The position numbers were made by a program, and so were the translations under genes. From an uncultured Micrococcales bacterium (GTDB lineage: Bacteria > Actinomycetota > Actinomycetes > S36-B12 > UBA10799), in assembly GCA_937952095.1 (NCBI GenBank), contig CALFYG010000230.1, positions 1 through 11,986 of the forward strand: DNA of 11,986 nucleotides, given 5' to 3'. Position 1 is the first letter of the stretch. Each line of letters opens with the position of its first letter. The notes beneath the pieces were generated by a model that worked only from the letters and a program-made list of their open reading frames with translations, was not told where the DNA came from and did not search any database. Shown in pieces: positions 5,847-11,986 of the stretch.

Positions 5847-7208
5847 CTAGAGCCCGGTGTCCTGGATCGCTGCTTCGATGCCCCGCCAGATGGTGGGATA
5901 CGCGTAGATCATGTTCTTCAGGGTCGACACAGGAACCGCGCCGCGGACCGCGACCGCCAGGCCCGAGAGCACCTCGCCGCCGGTGGGACCGACGCTGGTG
6001 GCGCCGACCAGCACGCCCCGATCGGCGTCGACGACGACCTTGATGATGCCCTCGTTGCCGACCTTGTGGATCCATCCTCGAGAGGTGCTCGGCACCGGGG
6101 TGCTTCCGGTGACCACGGTGAGGCCGGCGTCGCGAGCCTGCTGTTCGGTCATGCCGACGGAACCGACCTCAGGGTCTGTGAACGTGACGTGTGGTACCGC
6201 CGAGTAGTCGGCGCCCGGGCCCGGCTGCCCGAGGATCGCCCGTTCGCAGATGCCCGCCTGGTACATCGCCATGTGAGTGAACGCGCCCTGGCCGGCGATG
6301 TCACCCACGGCGTAGACGCCGGGCACGACCTGCATGTGGTCATCGACGGGCAGGAAGCCCCGTTGCAGTTCCACTCCGAGCACATCAGCGCCGAGCGCCG
6401 GTGCGTTGGAGCCACGACCGGTGGCCACCAGGAGTCGCTGGCCGCGCACCTGCTTGTCGCCCACCGTCACCGTGAACTCGCTGCCGTCGTGAGACACGCT
6501 GGACGCGAACTGGCCGGTGTGGATGGTGATGCCTTCGGCGGTCAAGACGTCCGTGACGATCTGGCTGGCCTCCGGCTCTTCGGGGGGAAGGATCCGGTCG
6601 GCACCCTCGATGATCGTCACCTGGCTGCCGAAGCGCGCGAAGACCTGGGCGAGTTCGGCGCCGATCGCGCCGCCGCCCATCACGATCAATGACTCCGGCA
6701 CCTCTTTTGCGGCGATCGCCTCGCGGTTGGTCCAGAAGGGGGTGTCCGCCAGGCCGGGGACAGGCGGGACGGCCGCATGGGAACCGGCAGCGATCACCAC
6801 CGCGCGACCTGCGGTGTACACGTCATCGCCCACTGCCACCCGGTCTGCGCCGAGCAGGCGCGCCTCGCCGCGCACGAAGCGCCCGCCCTTGCCCGTGAAC
6901 CGGTCGACGGCCACCTGGTCGTTCCAGTCATCGGTGGCCTCGTCGCGGATCCGCCGCGCCACCACGCTGAAGTCCGGGTGCACCTCGCTGGTCCCTGCCA
7001 GTTCGACGATCCGACGGCCCTCTTGGAGTGCTCCGGCCGCGCGGATCATCATCTTGCTGGGCACGCAGCCCCAGTAGGGGCATTCGCCGCCGACAAGTTC
7101 CTTCTCGATGCCCACGACGTCGAGGCCGGCTTCCGCCAGGGTCCCTGCCACGTCCTCGCCCCCCGGTCCCAGACCGATGACGATGACATCCGCGGTGTAG
7201 TCAGCCAT
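5847..7208 (-). CDS. NAD(P)/FAD-dependent disulfide-type oxidoreductase lacking the catalytic His/Glu pair
   Basis: A flavoprotein of 453 residues, the usual length of the lipoamide dehydrogenase / mercuric reductase group. The FAD site is GLGPGG (12-17). The redox-active pair is C43 and C48 in GGECPYWGCVPSK. The NAD(P) site is GGGAIG (178-183), with E201 at the end of the second strand, which favours NADH. A second FAD motif is GVYAVGDIAG. The C-terminal dimerisation domain ends YAYPTIWRGIE, where true lipoamide dehydrogenases have HPTxxE: the base His is Tyr437 and the Glu is Arg442. It is therefore unlikely to be an ordinary lipoamide dehydrogenase; a quinone, metal or other electron acceptor is possible. 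The ATG is preceded by GGAGAGGAG (core AGGAG 7214-7218, 5-nt spacer). It lies 81 bp downstream of fbpC on the same strand and may share its transcript. Confidence 0.9.
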   Translation of the reverse strand: MADYTADVIVIGLGPGGEDVAGTLAEAGLDVVGIEKELVGGECPYWGCVPSKMMIRAAGALQEGRRIVELAGTSEVHPDFSVVARRIRDEATDDWNDQVAVDRFTGKGGRFVRGEARLLGADRVAVGDDVYTAGRAVVIAAGSHAAVPPVPGLADTPFWTNREAIAAKEVPESLIVMGGGAIGAELAQVFARFGSQVTIIEGADRILPPEEPEASQIVTDVLTAEGITIHTGQFASSVSHDGSEFTVTVGDKQVRGQRLLVATGRGSNAPALGADVLGVELQRGFLPVDDHMQVVPGVYAVGDIAGQGAFTHMAMYQAGICERAILGQPGPGADYSAVPHVTFTDPEVGSVGMTEQQARDAGLTVVTGSTPVPSTSRGWIHKVGNEGIIKVVVDADRGVLVGATSVGPTGGEVLSGLAVAVRGAVPVSTLKNMIYAYPTIWRGIEAAIQDTGL

Positions 7209-7255
7209 TGCGACTCCTCTCCGGTGATCACTCTGGCACGGGAGCAGGGTGCGCC

Positions 7256-7273
7256 ATCTGTTGTGGAACAGAT
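7256..7273. repeat. Perfect inverted repeat between fbpC and the flavoprotein gene
   Basis: ATCTGTT and AACAGAT form 7-bp arms around a 4-nt spacer. It lies 17 bp after the fbpC stop and 48-65 bp before the flavoprotein ATG. No T-run follows on the minus strand, so it is a poor intrinsic terminator; an operator or RNA hairpin is as likely. Confidence 0.5.
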
Positions 7274-7289
7274 CTTGAGCAGGCCAGTA

Positions 7290-8312
7290 TCAACTGAAGA
7301 AGATGCCGGGGCGTGTCACCCGCACGGTGACGTCGTCGCCGACGGTGACGCTTTGCCGGCCCAGCACGCGGATGAGCAGATCCTGCTCTCCTGCACGGGC
7401 GGCGAGCAGGGTGTCGTGACCGTGGTAACTCACCGCCGTCACACCCGCTTGGGTGAGCACAGGGCTCTCGCCGCCGATCTGCAGGTCCTCAGGGCGGAAC
7501 ACCAGCACGCCGGTCGCATCGGCAGGCGTCGTGTTCTGCGAGGGGAGGTCTCCGAAGGTCGTTGTGGCCGATGCCGCGCCGGTGCCGGACGCCTGCACGA
7601 CCACGGTGTCGCCCACGAAGCGCGCGACGTCCAAGGTCGCCGGGGTGAGATACACCTCGGCCGGTGGTGCCTGTTGGGCGATCGTGGTGTCCATCATCAC
7701 CGCGACCTGGTCGGCCACGGCGAAGGCTTCCTCCTGGTCGTGGGTCACCAGGATCGCGGTCGCCCCCGTGGCGCGGATCGCCGCGAAGACGTCCTGGCGG
7801 ACATCGTCGCGCAAGCCGGCGTCGAGGGCTGAGAACGGTTCGTCGAGAAGGACCACGTTGGGGGAGGGCGCCAAGGCGCGCGCCACCGCCACGCGCTGCT
7901 GCATACCGCCGGACAGTTCGTGCGGCCGCATGTTCGCGGTGCCGGGCAATCCGACCAGGTCCAGCAGATGCCGGACCCGGGCCGCGTGATCGCGGCCACG
8001 CAGCCCGTAGCTCACGTTCGCCCCGACGCTCAGGTGCGGAAACAGCGAGCCCTCCTGTGGAACCAGTCCGATACCGCGTCGTTCCGGGGGCACCCAGACG
8101 CCGGAGTCGAGCACGACTGTCGAGCCGATGGTGATGCGACCTGTCTCCGGTCGCAACAGTCCGGCGATGCACCTGAGCAGCGTGCTCTTGCCGGAGCCGC
8201 TGCTGCCAAGGATCGCGGTGACGCTGCCCTCGTCCACCGACAGTGCCAGGTCCTTCAGCACCCAGGTGTCGCCGAAGCGCATGGTGAGCCCGTGCACGTC
8301 GATGCTACTCAT
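7290..8312 (-). CDS. fbpC: Ferric iron ABC importer, ATP-binding protein
   Basis: Energises import by ATP hydrolysis at the inner face of the membrane. All ABC motifs are present in 340 residues: Walker A GSSGSGKST (36-44), Q-loop Q86, signature LSGGMQQ (133-139), Walker B VVLLDEP (153-159) and switch His191. About 100 C-terminal residues follow, ending with a TOBE-like segment (VLVFRPEDLQIG), the FbpC/PotA/MalK arrangement. I chose ATG 8310-8312: similarity starts there and the ATG overlaps the TGA of the permease (ATGA). The open frame extending to 8426 is inside the permease gene. Iron as the substrate is inferred from fbpA and the upstream iron box; thiamine or other anions use similar ATPases. 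It is the third gene of fbpABC. Confidence 0.93.
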   Translation of the reverse strand: MSSIDVHGLTMRFGDTWVLKDLALSVDEGSVTAILGSSGSGKSTLLRCIAGLLRPETGRITIGSTVVLDSGVWVPPERRGIGLVPQEGSLFPHLSVGANVSYGLRGRDHAARVRHLLDLVGLPGTANMRPHELSGGMQQRVAVARALAPSPNVVLLDEPFSALDAGLRDDVRQDVFAAIRATGATAILVTHDQEEAFAVADQVAVMMDTTIAQQAPPAEVYLTPATLDVARFVGDTVVVQASGTGAASATTTFGDLPSQNTTPADATGVLVFRPEDLQIGGESPVLTQAGVTAVSYHGHDTLLAARAGEQDLLIRVLGRQSVTVGDDVTVRVTRPGIFFS

Positions 8313-9823
8313 GAGCGCCTGCCCGTCAGGCGTGCCAGGACGAAGGCGGGGATGGCAGCCAGCAGCACCAGGCCGAACGCGTACGGCGCAGCCTGGCTGA
8401 AGGATCCGACGGTCGTGAAGGTCCACATCTCAGTGGCAAGTGTCTCGAACCCCGTCGGTCTCAGCATCAGGGTGGCTGGGAGTTCCTTCATCGCGGTGAC
8501 CAGGACCAGCAGCGCACCGGCGAGGATGCCCGGCGCGGACAGCCTCGCGGTGACCCGCCACCAGGTCGCCGTAGGTCTGTCGCCCAGGGTCCGGGCCACG
8601 TCCTCGAGGTTCCGCGAGACCTGCGCGGTGGCCGACCGGATCGACCCGATCGCATTGGACAGGAAGAGCACCGCATAGGCGAAGCCGAGCATGGCAAGGG
8701 TCTGGTAGAGCGCGGGTGCCAACGACAGGCCCAGATAGACCAGGGAAAGGCCGACGACCACGCCGGGCAGCGCATGCGAGATGAACGCTGCGGACTCCAC
8801 GGTCTTGGTGACGCGGTCCTTGTGGCGGGCGGCAAGGACGCCAATGGGCAGAGCCAGCAGCAGTGCCACGAGTGCGCCGACCCCGGCGGCCTGAACGGTG
8901 TTGGCGGTGGCGGTCAACCACGCCTGCGGGTCGGCTTCGAAGCGCTGCGACTGCAGCATGAGGCGCACCAGCATCACGCTGGGGAAGGCGACGGCCAGAC
9001 CGAACAGTGCCACGACACCCAGCAGTGCGGGCCACCGCCACGGGCCCAGCGGGATCCGTTCGGCACGCCGTGCTGCACCGGCACCGACCCGCCACTGCTG
9101 ATGGCGACCGCGCATGGCCCGTTCGAGGAGCACGAAGACAAGGGCCAATGCGACGAGCACCAAGGACAGGACTGCGGCGCTGGTTCTGTCGAAGGCCGCC
9201 CGGTATGAGGTGTAGATGACCCGAGTGAACGTGTCGAACCGCAACAGCGACACCGCGCCGAAGTCGCTGAGCGTGTACAGGGCTGTGAGCAGGCCGCCGG
9301 CCGCTGCGGCGGGCCAGAGCAGCGGCGCGGTGGTCCGCCGGAAGGAGCGCAACGGGCCGTCCCCGAGTGTGCGTGCGACCTCGTCGAAGGCGGGATCCAC
9401 TTGGGACAGCACAGCCGCCACCGGCAGCACGACGTACGGCAGGCTGACCAGGCTCAGCACGGCCCACGCCGGCACGAAGCCCTGCAGTCCTGGGAAGGCC
9501 GCGAGCCAGGTGTACGCGGCGACGTAAGAAGGAACCGCCAGGGGCAGCGCTGCCACGACGAGCCACAGTCGGCCACCGGGTAAGGCGGTGCGTGTGAGCA
9601 GCCATGCCAGCGGCACCCCGACCGCGATACATGTTCCGGCGACAGCGGTCGCAAGGCCGAGGCTGGCCACTGACAACTGCAGTGTGCGCGGTCGGGCGAG
9701 GATCTCCCAGACGTTCTCCCACCCGGCGGAACCGGTCCTGACGATCAGGTAGATCAGAGGCGTGACCGCCACCAGGGCGGCCACTGCCGCAACCAGGTGC
9801 AGGGCGGTCAGCCTTCTGTGCAC
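8309..9823 (-). CDS. fbpB: Ferric iron ABC importer, two-domain permease
   Basis: An integral membrane protein of about 504 residues with roughly twelve hydrophobic segments, built as two fused permease domains as in FbpB. Each half carries a cytoplasmic EAA-type loop for the ATPase: DEVARTLGDGP (around 147-157) and DVARTLGDRP (from 408). The start is uncertain. GTG 9821-9823 gives a basic N-terminus (VHRRLTALHL) followed directly by the first membrane helix and lies 7 bp after the fbpA stop, but it has no clear ribosome site. A GTG at 9871 would extend the protein into fbpA with unlikely Cys-rich sequence. Coupling to fbpA translation is the simplest reading. The 3' end overlaps fbpC by 4 bp. 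Confidence 0.92.
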   Translation of the reverse strand: MHRRLTALHLVAAVAALVAVTPLIYLIVRTGSAGWENVWEILARPRTLQLSVASLGLATAVAGTCIAVGVPLAWLLTRTALPGGRLWLVVAALPLAVPSYVAAYTWLAAFPGLQGFVPAWAVLSLVSLPYVVLPVAAVLSQVDPAFDEVARTLGDGPLRSFRRTTAPLLWPAAAAGGLLTALYTLSDFGAVSLLRFDTFTRVIYTSYRAAFDRTSAAVLSLVLVALALVFVLLERAMRGRHQQWRVGAGAARRAERIPLGPWRWPALLGVVALFGLAVAFPSVMLVRLMLQSQRFEADPQAWLTATANTVQAAGVGALVALLLALPIGVLAARHKDRVTKTVESAAFISHALPGVVVGLSLVYLGLSLAPALYQTLAMLGFAYAVLFLSNAIGSIRSATAQVSRNLEDVARTLGDRPTATWWRVTARLSAPGILAGALLVLVTAMKELPATLMLRPTGFETLATEMWTFTTVGSFSQAAPYAFGLVLLAAIPAFVLARLTGRRS

Positions 9824-9830
9824 GGCGGGA

Positions 9831-10862
9831 TCAGAGTAGTCCGACCTGCAGCAGCAGGTCCTGGGTGCCACGCAGGTCTGCGAGCTGGTCGAGGGTGAGA
9901 TCCGGGCCGTCGATCTCGGACAGCGGTGGCAGGTCGTCGCGCGCCGCGACGCCCTTGACCAGCGGGTACTCGGCCGTCACGTCTGCGAAGTACTGCTGTG
10001 CCTCGTCGCTGAGCAGGAACTCCACGAACTGCTCCGATGCGGCGTTGTCCGTACCGGTCGGCAGGATCGCGACGCCGGCGACGTTCACGAGGTTGCCGAC
10101 GTCCCCGGGTTCGAACGCGGCGTTGCGCGCCTTGAGGTTCTCCTCGCCGATCTCGGCGGCCTTCTCGTACCAGTAGTAGTGGTTGGCCAGGCCGACCTCG
10201 ACGGTCCCCGCGTTCACGGCGTCAAGGATCGCGAGGTTGTTCTCGAACGTCTGCACGTCATTGGCGATCAGGCCTTCGAGCCATTCCTTCGTCCTCTCCT
10301 CGCCGACGGTCACCCGCATCGCGGTGACGAACGCCTGGAAGGACGCGTTGGTCGGCGCGATACCGACCTGACCCTTCCACTGCGGTTCGGTGAGTTCGAA
10401 CACCGTCTTGGGCACCTCATCGGCCGGCACCCGCTCGGTGTTGTACACGATCACGCGGGCCCGACCGCTGGTCCCGACCCATTGGTTGTCGGCGCTGCGG
10501 AACATGGCTGGAACCTTCTTGACGACATCAGCGGGGAGTGGCGTTGTCAGACCCTCGTCCTGCACGACTTGCAGGGCACCGGCATCCTGCGCGAAGAAGA
10601 CATCGGCAGGGGAGTTGTCGCCCTCCTCGAGAAGTTGCGCGGCGAGTTCGGCGGTGTCGCCGTAGCGGACCTCGGTCTGGACGCCGGTGGCGGTCTCGAA
10701 CTGCTCGATGAGCGGCCCGACGAGCTCTTCGCTGCGTCCGGAGTACACCACGAACTCGGCAGCCTCTTGTGTCGCACTGGGCCCTTGGTCGCCGCCTCCA
10801 CACGCGGATAGTCCGAGAATCGCGACCGTCATCAGGGCCGCTGCCCCGCCCACCTTGATCAT
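9831..10862 (-). CDS. fbpA: Ferric iron ABC importer, substrate-binding lipoprotein
   Basis: Captures Fe(III) outside the cell and delivers it to FbpB. The 343 residues begin with a lipoprotein signal peptide: a hydrophobic stretch and lipobox LSAC with the lipidated cysteine at 21, then a GGGDQG linker. The mature part starts with VVYSGRSEELV and includes RYGDTAELAAQLLEEG and ADVFFAQDAGAL, typical of bacterial iron-binding proteins of this family. The iron-ligand tyrosine pair is seen as Y229-Y230 in NHYYW. I chose ATG 10860-10862 because AGGGGAG lies 5 nt before it; a GTG two codons upstream overlaps that ribosome site. It heads the fbpABC operon, and a DtxR/IdeR box lies 18-36 bp upstream, so iron repression is expected. 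Confidence 0.94.
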   Translation of the reverse strand: MIKVGGAAALMTVAILGLSACGGGDQGPSATQEAAEFVVYSGRSEELVGPLIEQFETATGVQTEVRYGDTAELAAQLLEEGDNSPADVFFAQDAGALQVVQDEGLTTPLPADVVKKVPAMFRSADNQWVGTSGRARVIVYNTERVPADEVPKTVFELTEPQWKGQVGIAPTNASFQAFVTAMRVTVGEERTKEWLEGLIANDVQTFENNLAILDAVNAGTVEVGLANHYYWYEKAAEIGEENLKARNAAFEPGDVGNLVNVAGVAILPTGTDNAASEQFVEFLLSDEAQQYFADVTAEYPLVKGVAARDDLPPLSEIDGPDLTLDQLADLRGTQDLLLQVGLL

Positions 10863-10867
10863 TGACA

Positions 10868-10874
10868 CTCCCCT
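10868..10874 (-). promoter_or_regulatory. Ribosome binding site that fixes the fbpA start
   Basis: AGGGGAG on the minus strand is 5 nt from ATG 10862. The alternative GTG (10866-10868) would leave no space between site and start, so the ATG is preferred. Confidence 0.7.
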
Positions 10875-10879
10875 ACAGT

Positions 10880-10898
10880 TTAGGTAAGCCTAACTTTA
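10880..10898. promoter_or_regulatory. DtxR/IdeR iron box between fbpA and the divergent AMP-binding gene
   Basis: TTAGGTAAGCCTAACTTTA matches the 19-bp consensus TTAGGTWAGSCTWACCTAA at all but two positions (16 and 18). IdeR/DtxR with Fe(II) binds such boxes and blocks transcription. It lies within the 55-bp gap between two divergent starts. Candidate -10 elements overlap it: TAAAGT on the minus strand (10893-10898), and on the plus strand a perfect TTGACA (10862-10867) 17 nt before TAAGCC, which sits inside the box. It could repress both directions. Confidence 0.88.
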
Positions 10899-10902
10899 CA
10901 TG

Positions 10903-10909
10903 GGAGGAG
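10903..10909 (+). promoter_or_regulatory. Ribosome binding site for the AMP-binding gene
   Basis: GGAGGAG lies 8 nt before ATG 10918. The ATG at 10910 runs into a stop after five codons, and the ATG at 10927 would be 17 nt away, so 10918 is the best start. Confidence 0.75.
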
Positions 10910-10917
10910 ATGGCGGG

Positions 10918-11986
10918 ATGCAGGTGATGGCCGCCAGGGCGGGCTTCGCCCTCGATCTGGCTGTCCATGCCGACCGCCCAGCCCTTGCCGGTGACGGTGT
11001 CGTCACCTACCGAGAGTTGGAGGAGCGTGTCGCCGAGCGGGCAGCAGCGCTCGCCGGTCCCCGGCGGGTCCACGTACTCGTAGCGCAGAACACGGCGGAC
11101 TTCATCGTCGAGTACCTGGCATGCCTGCGGCTCGGCCATGTCGTTGCCCTAGCGAGCGCCTGCCGTGCAGACCAGATCCGCGTGCTCTACGGCGACGCCG
11201 ACGACCTTCATCCCGACCTCGCTGTGCTGCTGCCGACCTCCGGCTCCACCGGTAACCCCAAGATGGTGCGGCTGTCGCACCAGAACCTTCAATCCAACGC
11301 CCACGCGATCGTGGCCGCGCTCGGGCTGTCTGAGCGCGACCGCGCGCTCACCACGCTGCCGGCGGCCTACAGCTACGGCCTGTCGGTAATCAACAGCATG
11401 CTCACGGTCGGCGGCACCCTGGTCCTGACGTCGGACTCGGTCACCGAGCCTGCGTTCTGGGACCTGGCGCGACGTCAGCACGCCACTGTTCTGCCGGGCG
11501 TTCCGTACACCTTCGAGATGCTTGAGCGGCTCGGCGACGACATGCTCGCGCACCTGCCCAGTCTTCGTCTGCTCACCTGCGCCGGTGGCCGGTTACCGGC
11601 TGCGGCGGTTCGCCGATGGGGCCGTGCGGGTCAGCGCCAGGGGTGGGGTCTTGCGGTGATGTACGGGCAGACCGAGGCCACGGCGCGCATGGCTGTGCTT
11701 CCGCCCTCGGAAGCGCTGCAGTACCCCCACTCGGTGGGCTACGCGGTTCCCGGCGGACGGTTCGAGATCCGTCGCCCGGACGCTGACGGAGTGGGCGAGA
11801 TCGTCTACACGGGCCCGAACGTCATGATGGGCTACGCGACAGCGGCCGAAGACCTCGCGCGCGGCGCCGGATGTACCGAACTCGAGACCGGCGATCGTGG
11901 GCGGCTGATCGATGGCCGGTTGTATGTCACCGGCCGTCGCGCACGGTTCGCGAAGGTGCGTGGGCTGCGCATCGATCTCGACGACG
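10918..11986 (+). CDS. AMP-binding (ANL superfamily) acyl/aryl-adenylating enzyme, 3' truncated
   Basis: Activates a carboxylic acid as an acyl-AMP; the final acceptor (CoA or a carrier protein) is unknown. The frame is open from ATG 10918 to the window edge, giving 356 codons. Motifs in order: phosphate loop TSGSTGNPK (107-115), the SYGLSVINSMLTVGG region, CAGGRLP, YGQTE (249-253), and ETGDRG with the ribose-binding Asp at about 326, followed by VTGRRARFAKVRGLRID of the hinge. The C-terminal domain with the catalytic lysine lies outside the window. The phosphate loop comes unusually early (about 107 against 150-230 in most relatives), so the N-terminal subdomain is short. It diverges from fbpA across a DtxR/IdeR box, so it may be iron-repressed and belong to a siderophore or other natural-product pathway; this is inference. 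Sequence alone does not give the substrate. Confidence 0.9.
   Translation, partial: MQVMAARAGFALDLAVHADRPALAGDGVVTYRELEERVAERAAALAGPRRVHVLVAQNTADFIVEYLACLRLGHVVALASACRADQIRVLYGDADDLHPDLAVLLPTSGSTGNPKMVRLSHQNLQSNAHAIVAALGLSERDRALTTLPAAYSYGLSVINSMLTVGGTLVLTSDSVTEPAFWDLARRQHATVLPGVPYTFEMLERLGDDMLAHLPSLRLLTCAGGRLPAAAVRRWGRAGQRQGWGLAVMYGQTEATARMAVLPPSEALQYPHSVGYAVPGGRFEIRRPDADGVGEIVYTGPNVMMGYATAAEDLARGAGCTELETGDRGRLIDGRLYVTGRRARFAKVRGLRIDLDD

Noticed and set aside
7224..7231. GTGATCAC palindrome upstream of the flavoprotein
   Set aside because: Eight bases are too few to support an operator without other copies.
6777..7832. Long plus-strand open frame of 351 codons
   Set aside because: Antisense to the flavoprotein and fbpC and crosses the gap between them; its translation has no family features.
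8313..8426. N-terminal extension of the iron ABC ATPase to 8426
   Set aside because: It lies wholly within the permease gene, and ABC ATPase similarity starts at ATG 8312 with an ATGA overlap.
8430..9722. Minus-strand open frame of 430 codons in another frame of fbpB
   Set aside because: Arg/Pro/Gly-rich shadow frame; the permease frame has membrane helices and both EAA loops.

Overview
The window is high-GC DNA whose codons strongly prefer G or C in the third position. A DtxR/IdeR-type iron box, a lipobox on the iron-binding protein and the GGAGG-type ribosome sites all suggest an actinobacterium; the genus cannot be read from the sequence. No rRNA, intact tRNA, insertion sequence, CRISPR array or phage gene was seen.

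Layout from left to right. (1) The 3' part of a GAF - PAS-like - GGDEF diguanylate cyclase on the plus strand, cut by the window edge. (2) Tail to tail with it, a minus-strand two-gene operon: a FadD-type acyl-CoA ligase followed, with an ATGA overlap, by a bile acid:sodium symporter family (BASS) transporter. (3) A 386-bp divergent intergenic region holding a good fadD promoter and an unusual array of six GTTAG/CTAAC pentamers, three pointing each way around one centre. (4) A plus-strand gene of about 527 codons that I do not recognise, with a compact Cys/His cluster. (5) Tail to tail with it, a minus-strand flavoprotein of the pyridine nucleotide-disulfide oxidoreductase family that keeps the redox cysteines but lacks the usual C-terminal His/Glu pair. 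(6) Upstream of that flavoprotein on the same strand, a complete ferric-iron ABC importer in the order fbpA (lipoprotein), fbpB (permease), fbpC (ATPase). (7) Divergent from fbpA, the 5' part of an AMP-binding (adenylating) enzyme, cut by the right edge; it stays open to the window end, so it has no stop codon here.

How the genes may work together. The 55-bp gap between fbpA and the adenylating enzyme contains a near-consensus DtxR/IdeR box, so iron probably represses the importer and perhaps the divergent ligase. The flavoprotein lies 81 bp after fbpC on the same strand and could share the iron-responsive transcript, though an 18-bp inverted repeat lies in that gap. The fadD-BASS pair looks like uptake of an organic anion followed by its activation to a CoA thioester. 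The mirror array between this operon and the unknown gene is the most unusual non-coding structure in the window and looks like a multi-site operator.
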